Assembly (NCBI GenBank): GCA_022410635.1
Contig: JAJVDF010000776.1
Location: 183,040-247,039 of the forward strand
Direction of reading: 5' to 3'
From: Tretioscincus oriximinensis
Lineage: Eukaryota; Chordata; Lepidosauria; Squamata; Gymnophthalmidae
DNA length: 64,000 bases
The notes beneath the pieces are model-generated. The model was not told where the DNA came from. It saw nothing but the letters and a program-made list of their open reading frames with translations, and ran no database searches. The first letter of the stretch is position 1. Every line of letters starts with the position of its first letter. Shown in pieces: positions 1 through 54,593 of this stretch. The position numbers and the translations under genes are program-made.

Positions 1-22053
<22,053 letters not shown>

Positions 22054-25000
22054 GCAGTGGCGGCAGTGGCAGAGGCAGTGGCAGACAACTTCCGGCTCGT
22101 TGGGAGGGGAGGAAGAGAGAGAGAGAGAAGGCTGATTTGCTAGTTGCTTCCTTTCCCGACCCTCATCTCTCCCTCTCCCCTCTCCCCCCCAAAACGCAAC
22201 TGTTGCGCTGAAACTTCACCGGCTCCTGCCACTGCTCACCTGCCGTGCCACCCCAAGCGTCGTCTCCTCTTGCAGTGGATCGTGGTTGTTAGGCCTGCTT
22301 GCTTTTCTACAAAATGAACACCCTCATTTCCCCCTTCCCCTTTCCATCAACATTCCCCCCATCCGTGAACTCGTATCGGCCGATCGCTGCCCGCGATTCC
22401 GCCCCCCTTTCTCCCCAGTCGGCAGCAAATGCTTTTTTTATTTTTGTTTTTCTGCAAAAGGCTCTTCCCGCTTCCTCCTTTCCGCCTTCCGGATACAGTA
22501 CAGCACCAACAGGAGCAAGATGAACGTACAACTGAGGGTCGGTCGTCCTTTTAGGAAAATAAAATAAAATGAAAGGCCGCCGTGGTTTCAAACAAAACGA
22601 CAAAAAATGGATCGTTGGACATTCGATGTTCTTTCAATTTACAGTTTTCCTTTCTGCTTCTCTTTGACCCTCGAAAGAAAGATCTTCACCCCAAATTACG
22701 TTCTTGGATAAACGGACGGAGGATCTCCTTATGGGGCCCAGGAGGGACACGGGAAGCGTTTGATGCTGAGAATTTTTGCATTCCTCCACAAAGCTGAATT
22801 AATAATGGCGTATTTTCCCCCCATTCTTGCTCTATGCTTTTAGGCATATGCACAGGCTAAATATAGCCCATCACCAATCTTTGCCTGATGTTCATTTCGG
22901 ACACTTTGCTCCATATGGGGCAAATATATGTCCCTTCTCCAATCCTTCTACTATTGCAGAATCACTTTCATTTTTCAATTGAAAGAAATATTGATCTGCC
23001 TTTTTGGGGGGAGAACCACCCAAACAGATCACCTGGTACGGAATTTGAGGTTGTTTTAATTTCATTTTTAAACAGTTTTCTAGAACGCTGGCTTTCTCAT
23101 GAGTTTCAGTAGGGTGCAGATAGCTAACCAAGCATGCGAACCTTTAAAGATCAAAAAGGAGTTGGTAGAACCAGCTAAATCCACGTAGGATAAGGTTTGA
23201 TAGCTGAAAAACTGTGGATAATCATAATTATTTCCAGGATGTGTGTGTTTGGGTTTTAAGTTTAGGGTTTTTTTTAACCTCTTCCCCATTGGACTATTCA
23301 AATCTACTTGTTCCATTTTGATTGGGCTTCTTAAAATTTTCTTTTTTCTGTTTCTTCGGGATTTGATTATGATAATCTCCCTTTCCGATGCGTCTTGTGC
23401 CCTCTGCTTTTACCCCTTTCAGCTTTCCCAAATAGCATTAAAAGATTTTCTAAGTGAATAAATGGTGTAGTAAACAGATGGAAATATTTGTATGCCAGAA
23501 AACCAAGAGGTACAATGTTCTTGTGTTCAGTTCTCTTCTTTCCTCTGCCCATTCCCAATGAAGATTTACTAGTAGATTAATAATTTATAATTAATAATGA
23601 ATGCATCAGTCTCCATTTCAGGTTTCTAAGGAATGATGGGAAACCAGTGTAGATTTTTCAAGAATATATTGACAAACAAGAATTCTGAATTGTTTCTTGT
23701 GTTATTTTAAGCGGAAAGTGCAAAAAAAAAAATCCAATGAAAATTCAAAATTTAAAACCAGAGTTAGCTGCTTTTCTGTAACTTTTACACTGGGGGTTTT
23801 GCTATCTATTGCAAAGACAATGTTTGAAGAGGAAAGAGAGAAATTTGGTTCTAGAAAGAAAAATAAAAAGACATCTTCCCAGTTTTTTATTTTTTATTTT
23901 AACTTTGGTGGAAATATAACCAATTGAGTGCAAAATCTAGTACTTCTTTCGACTAGTTCTAGCTGTGTTTTCTCTCCACTGATTGCAAATATATTTCAGA
24001 AAAGATGGTGCTTTTAAATAAGTGAATAGGTTTGCTGTTTTAAGAGTGGAGAGTTGTTAAAGGGCTTTCTAAAAGAGATTGCTTTGCTCCCTACATTGTT
24101 TAACATTGTACTGTGTCGCTTGCTTATTGTGGTATATTTGGCTATTCCAGAATAAAATATTCTTGACAGGGCTTTGTTTTAGACCCTGTCTAAATATAGC
24201 GGACTAAATAAGACGTGGCTGGTTGGAATCATGGTCATATAGAAGCCAGAGCCTAGTATCTTTCATCTCAGCAAATGTTCTTTCTCTTGTGCTTTTTAAA
24301 AAATCTGATACCACTTTGTTAAAGAATTCATTCATTTCTTCCTCTGTTTTTTTTTTGTTGCTTTTACGGTTCTGCTTCCAAAAATATTGATACATACACA
24401 CACGCACACATTTACATATATTCTTTTCTATTATTTCAACATTCAGATAGCTCTTTGTAGCTGGAGACGGCTGAATTAATTGCTACATGCAAACCGTCAC
24501 AGAAATTGTGCATTTAATAAGAACTGGGAAAATAATTCAGTGCTTTATTTCTCGGAGAGTGGGGAAAAAATCACTTTCAGTTTAACCCAATCCTACATGC
24601 CTTTCCCGGCAAAATTAAAACACTAGAATTTATTTATACGTATTTGATGTCGTAGGTCTAGGTGAAAAAGAATAAACAAATAAATGTTTCACTGCTCTAT
24701 TTATATATTATGTCTGAATTTATTCTGTGCAGGAAAGGCCAAGAAATAATCTAATTTTTATTGCCTTCTTTATTTTATTTTTTAATTTGCATGCCTGCTT
24801 AGCTGCAGATTCTATAACATTGCAAATTGTTCTTAAATGCTTTCTTACAAATGACCTGATCCTTTCCGCCTTTAAAGGAGGTGTGTGATGTGTTTTGCAT
24901 TCTCTTGCTGTGGGGAATCTAGGAAGAAAAAAGCTCAAAAAAAAAAAAGAAATATTAACAGATGCCATTCAATTCTTCAGGGCAGAATTGCAAAGTGAAT

Positions 25001-26590
25001 ATATCTGGATTAGAGGAAGATCTTGGAAGTGCCGCTTGCCCTGGAGTTCAAACCTGAACGTTATATGTCTGCTTCTCTCCCTACATTTTTGTCCTGCTGC
25101 TGGTATGACCAATTTCGTATCACTTCCAAAATAACTTGGACTACAAGAGACGCATAAATCATCTTGCCTGGTTTGCGAACAATAATTCAATATTAAACCA
25201 ACACAACAAATTAGGCTTTCTCCACGAGCAGCGTACTCGACGGACGAAAGTTGGTCCCTCCCTTCGTCCACTTCTCTGCTACTGGATGGTGATGAGAAAC
25301 CAGAATCTCGCGTACAAAGTGGACGAACCCGTGAAAAGAGGAAGTAGCCGTCTCCCTATTCTAAGCAGAACTTTTCTATGGTAGATGTGGCTTCGGACCA
25401 GTTTAAACTGCCAGCTTCTAAGCTACTAAGTTCACCCGTAAACCGTTCCGAATTCTGTCCTGTGACGGCAACAAACTAGCAGTGCGTTTTGCCCTTTGGT
25501 TTACCTTTCTTCCCTGTAAATGTCTGGTGCATTGGAGCTTCTTTAAAGGATTTTGTGTCCAGGAAGACGTCGCTTGCAGGTGTTTTGAGAATTAAAAGAT
25601 CGAAATAGCAAGCTGATCTTCGACTGAAGCTTTGGTGCCTGCTTTCCGAATGTTTCCGCTTTGAAAGGCCGTATTCAAACACGTTTTCTCCCCCAGTCTC
25701 AAAGGCTGCTTTGAAATTTTCACCCTCTGTTTTGTTGGATGTTGGAGAACCAGTAGCTTCTTCCGCCGTGTATTGTCTCATTGTGTTTATAATTTGTGGG
25801 TTTTGTGGTCTCTTGGTTTAATGCAAACCTCTGTTCCGCGCCCCTTCATTATTATTATTATTTTTTTTTATTATTGCTTGATCTTAAAAGGATTAAAAAC
25901 GTTTGAAGAGACAAAGAAAGAGCTCATAGGAAAAGCATGAGCCAAACAGATCTTGATATGGGAAATCAGGGGAGAAGATTTTCCAGATTGGCAGGAGGAA
26001 TTGCGAACAAAAGACGCCGTGCATTTTGTGTACTTAGGTCAAATTAGTCCAATCGCTTTTGCAAGACGTAACCACCTCGTAAGCTGGGAATTGCAGTAAC
26101 AACGCGACGTTTCGATTTCGTTTTATTTTACTGGCATGTAAAGGCATTTCTTAGCAGCAGGATTTCACTCCTTTCCCTTCTCGTTCTGTACAAATGGGAT
26201 TTGTCGTTTCTAATGAAAATATTGTATTCCTTTTAACCATGCAAACCTGTAAAGTAATTTTTTTCTCTCCCTTTTTTTTGGCCTTTCCTCCTGTTTGTCT
26301 TTCCCTGTTCATCAAGTATTTGAAAGGGTAAACAATGACTTTTAAAAATAAATGAATCCACGTTATCATGCAAACACGTTTTAAATATTTCCCGGAGACT
26401 TTTAACAATGGAACTGAAATTGCCACCAGGCCCGTGGCAGTGGCAGCAGCGAAACTCTTGTGCCCTCGTTTTTTCTTATTTTATTTTTTGGTTTCCTATG
26501 GTTTCTCCTTTCAAATATGTGATTGTATTAGCTCTTTCCATATGAAAGAATTTTCCTTATTTAAATAAAAAATAATAATTAAAAAGGCTA
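22054..26590 (+). other. PRRC2B: PRRC2B 3' UTR (approximate end)
   Basis: About 4.5 kb of T-rich sequence without the SINE, CR1 or L2 copies seen elsewhere. Human PRRC2B also has a 3' UTR of several kilobases (memory). An internal AATAAA near 24152 could give a shorter form. The end is set by the signal at 26564; another AATAAA lies at 26707. Several ATTTA motifs are present. Confidence 0.7.
26564..26569 (+). terminator. Candidate polyadenylation signal of PRRC2B
   Basis: AATAAA in TTAAATAAAAAATAATAATT, at the point where repeat-free sequence ends. The alternative AATAAA at 26707 is equally canonical. Confidence 0.5.
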
Positions 26591-26789
26591 TGGTTGTCCA
26601 AGGTTGGCATATTCTCAAGAGAATAGGTTGGATTGTTCAAAAGAGTGCTGCTCTGAAACCTTCCAGAGTAAAATGGGATTAAAAATGCAAATAAATCTGT
26701 ATGTATAATAAAACGTGTACCACGGAGTTCAACATTCCAAAGTATAAGGGTCAATGAGAGGGCTGAAAACTTGGCAGCCTTCAGAGACT

Positions 26790-26935
26790 AATGACACAAG
26801 AGAAGAAAGAGGAAAGGTAGGATAAAGGAAGAAATGTATGGAAGGATGGAGGGAAGGAAGAAGGGAAAATGGCAAGTTAAAGAGGAATGGGAGGGAATGG
26901 ATGGAGACATGGAAGGGAGCAAGGGGAGGAGAGGC
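26790..26935 (+). repeat. GGAA-rich purine tract
   Basis: Degenerate GGAA/GGGA tetranucleotides on the plus strand in the intergenic interval. The next 400 bases show nothing I recognise. Confidence 0.75.
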
Positions 26936-27324
26936 TAAAGCCCGTTGCATTACTATAACACAGTGGGCTAATTCTTCTAGTAAATAAAGGAAACCAGTGC
27001 AATGCCTTTACTGGCTACCATTTATTTATTTTAAGAACTTGTCTCCCAATTTTCAGAGATCCCAGGCAAGGTCATGACTATATTGGTACTATTGGAAAGC
27101 CTACAAAAATAATGAGGACTTGAAGTACAAGGGGCAGAAGATGGGAGTCAAGTCCAAAGTTCTGAACCCTGACATTGATCAGTAGACCTCAGAATGTTGG
27201 ACTTGGCAATGCACGTTTTATTAATAGTAGAGATATGTATATTTGACCACATGCATATTGCAGGACAACAAACCCAGAAGAAGCTAGGCATCAAAGGCCT
27301 GGATGATGAGAAATATTTTAATCA

Positions 27325-27420
27325 GGTCCTGCAAACCATCTGAAGAAGTAGACTTGTCCACGGAAGCTCACATCACCTACCTTCTTTATGATAGTCTCCA
27401 AAGTGCTAGAAGCCCCCCAT
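27325..27420 (+). repeat. Interspersed element, TCTGAAGAAGTAGACTTGTC type
   Basis: CCATCTGAAGAAGTAGACTT, CACGGAAGCTCACATC and GATAGTCTCCAAAGTGCTAG form the same block as in the repeats at 19500-20190 and 52480-52600. From 27420 to 28460 the sequence is intergenic with no convincing gene. Confidence 0.55.
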
Positions 27421-28479
27421 GTTCCACAATTGAGGGTGGGGTGGATACTAACAAGACCCTCTTGCTCTGTCCCTTATGCCTGCATCTAGGGATATCTAAC
27501 AAATCTACATCCAGCATTCAGAGAACTGCTTCCCTCCTTTCATCTGTTCTTTGGTTTTTCTTGTAAAACTGCTGACATTTCAAACTATGCAAATAATTAT
27601 CAGAAGGCTTTCATCCATGGACGAGGTACCAGTTGCCCACAAGAACAGAACGACCAGCTTCCAATTCCTCATATTCCAGCAGAATTTCTATTTCCGGTTT
27701 TGTGGTTCTTAGTTGTATTTCTAGCTCCTTTCTATACTGTTTTTATACCGTGCTTATTATAAAAGCTTGAAAGCCCAGCAGTTTCACAAAGCTGGGTAGC
27801 AGCAACAGGAGCCCAAAATGTACACAGGGTGGAATGGAACAGCTGTTGTGCTGGCAGAGGGCCTGCTGGGAAGTGTAGTCTGAGCAGCAGACAGCCTCTT
27901 CACTAGCCTGCATTGCGCCCTACCCTGTGGACTACAGCTCGCATCTTGCACCAGAGGATGCCTTTTAGCCAATCTGCACAACCTCACCCACAGAAACATA
28001 TTTTCAGCTTATAGGAAGGTGGCTGGGGTCCTGGAATAGACGTATATTTTTATACAAACATACAGAAAGTAGACAAATGTATAGACAAGTATGTAAATGA
28101 TAACTAGTGTTGATATTTGAGCCTTTTGCAGGGAGTGAAGAGTGGAAAAAAGATTTTACCTTGTTATATGGAAGATGCCATGGTGCAATTGATAGTTAAT
28201 TGTGACAGAATTCTGAACCAGATGGAGAGTAGCTTGACTTTGCATAGCTCTTGCATTCTTACACTTTTAAACGAAAACCTGTCCTTCAACAAGGAACTCC
28301 TGCCAAATACCAGCTTGGGTATTCTATTCTTTACCAAAGTTTTCAGAAGTCATAACAACCCTTGTTCACTCCCAGTCAAAGACNGTATTCAAAAGCAACT
28401 TAAAACCCATTTCTCTGATAAGAGGAAGATAAGGCAACATATTCTTAAAAGTCTTCCTTGTTTGATTGGAAATTAAGGA

Positions 28480-29110
28480 CATAAGAGGAGTGCTGCTGAA
28501 TGGGGCCACAGCACTTCTAAGCCGGCGTTCTGCCTCACACAGTAGGCCACCAATTGCTCCTTGGCAGTCTGAAGCAGAAGACAAAACCTTCAACATCCTG
28601 CAAATGGTGTTTCAGGAATCCTGCCTGTTGCTCCTTTCCAGAGGCAGCATCGTGAGATCCATTCTAGTAGTTATTTATATACCCTTGGCTCCCATGAACT
28701 TGTGTTATCCTGTCTTAAAGCTATCCAGACTGCTTGCTAACCACCACCATCTCTGGAAGTCAGTTCCTCATACCAATGACCCTCTGGGTGAAATAAATAC
28801 TTTCCCTTGTCTCTCCTAATTCTTGCCCCCTGGTCCTGGTGTTGTGTGATAAAAGTTTTTTTTTTCTTTATTCACCTTATCCAGCCCATGCNTGATTTTA
28901 TATACTTCACATCAGACTCTTTTGAGGCTGAAGAGACCCAGGTGTTGCAGTCTGATCTCATAAGGGGTTTTATTCCAGCCCCTTGATCGTTCTCGTTGCT
29001 GTCTTTTGCTCCTTCTCCAGTTCCACAATATCTGCTTCAAGATATGACCAGAATCCTATGCAACGTTCCAGATGTGACCTTATTGTAAATTTGCTGGCTT
29101 ATTTTCGATT
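28480..29110 (-). mobile_element. CR1 LINE 3' region, antisense
   Basis: GGACATAAGAGGAGTGCTGC begins the antisense CR1 end. The remainder runs through TCCAGTTCCACAATATCTGC and GACCAGAATCCTATGCAACG, the complement of the CR1 RT C-terminal region. It is decayed, with one N. Confidence 0.8.
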
Positions 29111-29577
29111 CCCTTCCAAGCTGCCCCTTCCATAATCAACATCAGGGCCCATAGGCTCCTTTGCAAGGTAGAACAACTGCAGACAGTTCATGCTGAAAAT
29201 CTAAGGTCTGTTCTACATGTGGTGCAATTCATGCAATGCCAGTTTAACCAATTAATACATTTTTTATACATTCTGGTTAGTCTGGCTGATTACCTAGCAG
29301 CAGTTGTGCTATGAAGGAGCAATAATTTATGCTTGCCACGAAAAAGGTGTGGGGACAGGACAAGAGTCCTGGGAAATTTATCATTTATCAAATAGAGAAA
29401 TTTACCCTGATTTGATTTAACACCATCAAATAGGGAAGTTTATCACAAATAGGGGTTTGATCTCCCTCACCCACCCCCACCAGGTGTGGCAGCAGGCATT
29501 ATAAACTGCAGCTAGTGGTGAACACTCCTCTTTCCCACGCCCTTTCAAAGCTGCAAAACTGAAAACAAAACTTAAGG

Positions 29578-29600
29578 ACTACAACTCCCATAATTCCCTG
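29578..29600 (+). promoter_or_regulatory. ZNF143/Staf-like site upstream of POMT1
   Basis: ACTACAACTCCCATAATTCC followed by CTG resembles the known ACTACAATTCCCA-ATGC motif bound by ZNF143. It lies about 300 bp upstream of the inferred first exon. Confidence 0.45.
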
Positions 29601-29796
29601 CCAATGGTGTGAGAGGCGCAGTATGGGAACTGCAGACAACGAAAAGTAAATAGCCAAATCACTTTCAGTTTATTTTAATTTTATATTATAAATATACAGG
29701 GTGGGATGGGGACAAATGGAGGGCGGGGGGACGCGGGGAAGGTCCGCGCACGCGCTAGGCCGCTGCGCTTGGGAAACTACGCAACACGCCCGCCCG

Positions 29797-29810
29797 GTTG
29801 CTGTGGCAAC
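29797..29810 (+). promoter_or_regulatory. X-box, candidate RFX site
   Basis: GTTGCTGTGGCAAC has perfect 5-bp inverted half-sites (GTTGC/GCAAC), matching the RFX consensus GTTNCC-NN-GGNAAC closely. Confidence 0.6.
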
Positions 29811-29868
29811 CGCCTAGGCCCAAAGTTCCCGCCCGGCAGCCCCGCGCAGGGTTCGTGGCGCTGGTTGG

Positions 29869-29876
29869 TGACGTCA
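29869..29876 (+). promoter_or_regulatory. Perfect CRE
   Basis: TGACGTCA, the palindromic CREB/ATF site, 59 bp downstream of the X-box and just before the inferred exon 1. Confidence 0.65.
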
Positions 29877-30137
29877 CTTTCCTGCACCGCTGTCTGCTTT
29901 TCTCTACCCCACTCTGTGGCTGAGCCTATCTGAAGGCGAAGAGTGGGCGTGTTTCCACAGGTGCGTGTCTATGCAAGGCTGCAGGCAGAAGTAAGCATGG
30001 TAGAGAGCAGGGTGTGCATAAGCCCTGTCACCCCCCAGGCTTCCTTTTCTACCTGCGCCCCCCAGTCTTATGGGCTTTTGGAAGGGTGACGTGTGGTGAC
30101 CCAGACCAGACACCTTGGAGCTACAGCTGCATTCTGG

Positions 30138-30213
30138 AGGTAGTAATAATGAATAATAATGAATAATAATGAATAATAATGAATAATAATGAATAATAAT
30201 GAATAATAATAAT
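30138..30213 (+). repeat. AAT/GAAT microsatellite
   Basis: Repeats of TAATAATGAA for about 75 bp in POMT1 intron 1. Confidence 0.9.
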
Positions 30214-30439
30214 GCACAAGAGAGTCTAAATAACCTTTTAATCTGTTCCAACGAGTGGAAGAATCAATAAAATGATCTAAACCATCAAATGCACAAGCAA
30301 ACAAACAAAATACATAAAATACAGAACTCTGTAGCTCCAGAAAGATGGACGACAACAGTTTGGGTAGATAAAAGAATATTAACAGCCTTTTTTTCCCTCC
30401 CTTTCCACTTTAGACTCGGCGACAACCTTGCAAAGCAAA

Positions 30440-50934
<20,495 letters not shown>

Positions 50935-51064
50935 GGACAGATGAGCGAGCGGAAACCAAGCCTGACTTCTGCGGAGCCTTCTAGAAGGACGGGAACGGTG
51001 AGGTAGGACTTTCCCAGGATGCAATTGGCCCTGCGTGGGCAGCCGCATTTGAGAACTCAACCTG

Positions 51065-51405
51065 CCTCTCTTTCTTCCCTGCCTAGAGGATTCTTGAACA
51101 CAATTTTTTTTTTCACCCAGAGGGTCGTTGGCCTTTGGAATTTACTTCCAGAAGAGGTGATTGTAGCTAGCAGCCTGGGTAGCTTTAAGACAGGATTAGA
51201 CAAGTTCATGAAAGCCAAGGGTATTAACAGCTACTAGGATGGATCTCTTGATGCTGCCTCCGCGGTGGAGCAACAGGCAGGAGTCATGAAATGCCTTTTG
51301 CTGGGTGTCTGGAACCTTTTGTTCCAGACGTCCCAGGGGCAATTGGTGGGCCACTAAGTGAGACAGAAGGCTGGACAAGATGGGCTCCAGCCCCATTCAG
51401 CTGTG
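51065..51405 (+). repeat. CR1 LINE 3' end, sense
   Basis: It encodes GLWNLLPEEVIVASSLGSFK and LDKFMKAKGINSY, then the 3' UTR ending GGGCTCCAGCCCCATTCAGC. Confidence 0.85.
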
Positions 51406-51929
51406 TCAAAATTTGGAGATCTGATTTTGACAAACTCCAACAGTAATTTTAGCCACCACAGGAGGAAATATAGAACATATATTTCGGACTGCAAGATGCA
51501 CCTAGATTATTCTGATTTCTTCCCCCCACATTTGTTCTGCTGCTAATGCCAGCAGCTTGGTGAACATTTTCTACCTTTGGGAGGAATTTTGCTACAAAAC
51601 GCACGAATGTTTTGACCCCTCTCTTTCGGGGTGGACGAGGAATCTGTGTTGGTATTTGAGCAGGACAATCATGTTTTGGATATTCACGGTGATGCTTCAA
51701 GAACCGGAATTTACAAATGAGTCCGTTGATGACATGTACTCTGGAAAAATGATACATCAAGGGATACGGAAAAAATGCTGCTTATTGCAGATTGCAAAAT
51801 GCTCACAAGACTGCAGGTCGTCTGGACAGCTTTGTGTGTGTGAGTGAGAAACAGGGAGAGAATTTCTAGCAAGGAGTCTTGGAGCTCTTTACAGAAACTG
51901 ACAAGAAAAAGGTTAGGAGCCTAAGTTTA

Positions 51930-52440
51930 TAAAGACACCCTGCAACGTCTGGGCCTCATCAGCCTTGAAACACGACGTTTGAGAGGTGGGCTGACTGAAG
52001 TGTACAAAATCATGCATGGGATGGGTAAGGTGAATAAAGAAAAACTGTTTTCTCTATCACACCACACGAGGACCAGGGGGCCTTCTTTGAAATTGATTGG
52101 CAGAAGAGTGAGAAGAGCCTGGATAGCTTTAAGAGAGAATTAGACACTTTCATGGACACAAAGGCTATCAATAGCTACTAGGCTGGATCTCTTGATCCTG
52201 CCTCCAGGCAGGATTTCTGAAGTATTATGTAAGGAATCGAGAACAGGTGAAATTCTGTCTCCTGCTGCTTCCCAGGTGCAGCTGGTGGGCTACTGTAGAC
52301 TCTAGCTGGCCCCATTCGGCTNATCCACCTGCCAGTCAAGTCCCTATTCCAAGAGTCTTCAGGTGCAATAGGTGCGGGACAGAATACTGGACTGGATGGG
52401 CTCTGGCCCCATTCAGCAGGGCTCCTTAGGTCCATACCCA
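51930..52440 (+). repeat. CR1 LINE 3' end, sense
   Basis: CAACGTCTGGGCCTCATCAG, GTACAAAATCATGCATGGGA and AATAGCTACTAGGCTGGATC; ends at GGGCTCTGGCCCCATTCAGC. A block GGCTNATCCACCTGCCAGTC is inserted. Confidence 0.82.
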
Positions 52441-52464
52441 TTTGGATTTCTATTGCTATTCAGG

Positions 52465-52620
52465 CACCTNGTTTGCTATAAATTTTCTATCCCTAGAGAA
52501 TTGTTCTCAACCTAGTACCTAAAGAAACAGCCTTATCTATGGGAGCTCCAACTGCCTCNGTTTTTCTTACTAGTCTCTCAGGTGCTACAANACTCCTGGC
52601 TAGAAATTCTGGTCCNAGCT
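52465..52620 (+). repeat. Interspersed element related to 19500 and 27335
   Basis: CTAAAGAAACAGCCTTATCT, GGGAGCTCCAACTGCCTC and TTCTTACTAGTCTCTCAGGT. Four ambiguous bases in 150. Confidence 0.5.
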
Positions 52621-53544
52621 GAGCACAGCGATTGTCCTTCTTCGAATTCTCCCACTGCTGAACAAGTCTTTGAAAAGAAAAATATGTATTTTTAATAATA
52701 GCAAACGGGGCAACCCGTTGACTTGATCTGTAGTCTCGGTCTGAAACTTTGCACTTTTAATGTTCTGAATCTACTGTGAATTTACTAACTCCATCCAGTC
52801 CCATCTAGAAATTTTGATAGTCTGTTTTTTATATATATATATATATAAAATAGACAATAAAAAGGGACACCTTTTTCAAGCGTGCCTTGGGTTTTTTTGT
52901 TTAGTATATATCTCTTTTATTAACTCAACAAAGCCATTCGTTTTAGGAAACGCACAGTTCAACCAGGGTTCCGGTCCTACAATTGTCTGGACTCCCAAAG
53001 AACCTGTAAAACCAACTTGAAATGCCACGTCTGCGTAAGAGGAAAACCATTGTGGGTTGGCTACAAACNGCTTTTCCAGTGCTAAAAGTCAGGACTTTTA
53101 TCTCTTTTACAAAACACACGCCGAGAGGCAGCTGAAAGGGGTGAATATACAGGAACGGAGGTGGTTTCAGCGGGAAAGGATGTGTATTTCAGCCACAGCA
53201 ACAGTTAATCAGAAATCCTAGTTACTCCAGGNCCCATTTGGTTCATCTACGTGCCAGTGTAGGCTATAGCAGGCCCTATACTAGCATGTGGATGGCAGGT
53301 CCTTATTCCAAGATGGGCTCCAGTGAGTCCAGGATCCCAACGGAGCTGGTCAGCCGAGGTGTGTTGAGGTCAGTTTACCCACTTGCACGGGCAGACCTTT
53401 GCCCAGACAACAGCGAACATGGGTTTTCCCTCCGGTTTCCATCTNGGAGCCTAGGGGATGGGCCAAACCAATGCTGCGAAATAGCACCGGAATCTCGNGC
53501 ACACATGAGAATTTAGGGGTCCCTACGAGGGTTATACAAGTTTC

Positions 53545-53740
53545 TCCTTCCCCTCGATCCTGCCCTTTTTAGTCACATGACTCCCACTGTCCAACCCCCT
53601 CAACATCATTTCCTGTCCTGGTTCTGGGATGCCATCTTAGTGATGGGCGGGGCCAGAAGTCACGTGACCAAAAAGGGCCAGCAGTCGTGTGAACGAAAAA
53701 GGCCGAGGCGGGGGGTCACATGACCAAAGAGGGGCTGGGC
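53545..53740. repeat. Repeat with inverted GTCACATGAC / GTCACGTGAC boxes
   Basis: TTTTAGTCACATGACTCCCA faces AGAAGTCACGTGACCAAAAA around TTCTGGGATGCCATCTTAGT; a third box GGTCACATGACCAAAG follows. Homologous to 36990-37215. Confidence 0.7.
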
Positions 53741-54144
53741 CAGGCAAGGATGTTTCCACCACCATGTGAAATTCAAGCCTGGATTTCATACCACCGATGA
53801 CGTCATCAGACGGCGACATGCAGTCTGCGGCTCCTTAGAGCGTTGCCCGGACGACGCACAGCACGACTTTTACGGGTGAAGGGCAGAGCAGGCTTCGAGA
53901 GGCCTAAAACTGCAGCTCGCTGTGTGAACGCCATATTCCCAAACGGGGCAAAAGGGACCCTTCCATCTCGAGGGAAGCCTGTGGAAGACGAACTGCCAAG
54001 GGTGGTCCGGGAAGGGACGATTCCCTTGCTGGAGTTGGAAACCCCCTTAAAACACCTTTTGCACCCATTACACACACAGNAGTACACAGTTTCCACCCTG
54101 GCACCCAAGTCTTCCCATCATGCTCGGCTGCAAATCCAGTCCTA

Positions 54145-54150
54145 TTTATT
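54145..54150 (-). terminator. Candidate polyadenylation signal of UCK1
   Basis: TTTATT on the plus strand gives AATAAA on the minus strand, about 255 bp past the UCK1 stop. Usage is unproven. Confidence 0.4.
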
Positions 54151-54405
54151 TCCTAGGGAATTTTTCTTTTTAAGCAAGCCCCCCACACTCCCCCCCCCAG
54201 AAGTTTAAGAAATAGAGGCACGTTTACCTGTAGGCCCCACAGGACTCTCCCAGGGCATGACTCAGAGGGACAGAGTCAAAGGAGAAGGCGACCAAAATGG
54301 CGGCTCTCCTCCTCCTGCCCGCTAGCCAAATGGCCCTTCAGGATCCGTCTCTATTCCTGTGTGGTAACCATGCGGGGATGGGATGGGGGGGGGCTCTTGT
54401 CGGCT

Positions 54406-54593
54406 TCAGTGTGGGCGGCTGCTGGATTCCAGGTGGGACCGTTTCCCGGGAGCCAGCAAAGGGCTGCTGTCGACCTGTTCCGGGAAGGGCCTCTTGACAG
54501 AGCGCCCGTGCCCGTTCGCTGCCCCGCGGTGCCATTTGCAGAGGTCGCCGCTGAGGATGTCTTGGATGTGCTGCACGATCAGGTTGATGGCAA
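54406..54593 (-). CDS. UCK1: UCK1 exon 7, terminal
   Basis: Minus-strand acceptor CATCCCTTCCAG|TT; stop TGA at 54408-54406. It encodes [20 protein letters not shown] and a variable tail ending in the conserved [12 protein letters not shown]. Confidence 0.96.

Larger units (their letters stand above)
29700..29960 (+). promoter_or_regulatory. POMT1: POMT1 CpG-rich promoter and inferred first exon
   Basis: A short GC- and CpG-rich island (GGCGGGGGGACGCGGGGAAG, CGCGCACGCGC) in an AT-rich setting, with no TATA box. It ends with a good donor, TTCCACAG|gtgcgtgt at 29960/29961, which would close a noncoding first exon starting at about 29880. The start site itself is inferred. Confidence 0.6.
50935..52875 (+). 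other. POMT1: POMT1 3' UTR and flank (end uncertain)
   Basis: About 130 bp after the stop the sequence turns into CR1. The first canonical AATAAA outside a LINE is at 52856 (GACAATAAAAAGG), just after an AT run. One inside CR1 near 52030 is possible too. Confidence 0.4.

Noticed and set aside
28117..28476. 119-codon ORF upstream of POMT1
   Set aside because: No recognisable domain, contains an N, no splice partners, and lies in repeat-rich intergenic DNA.
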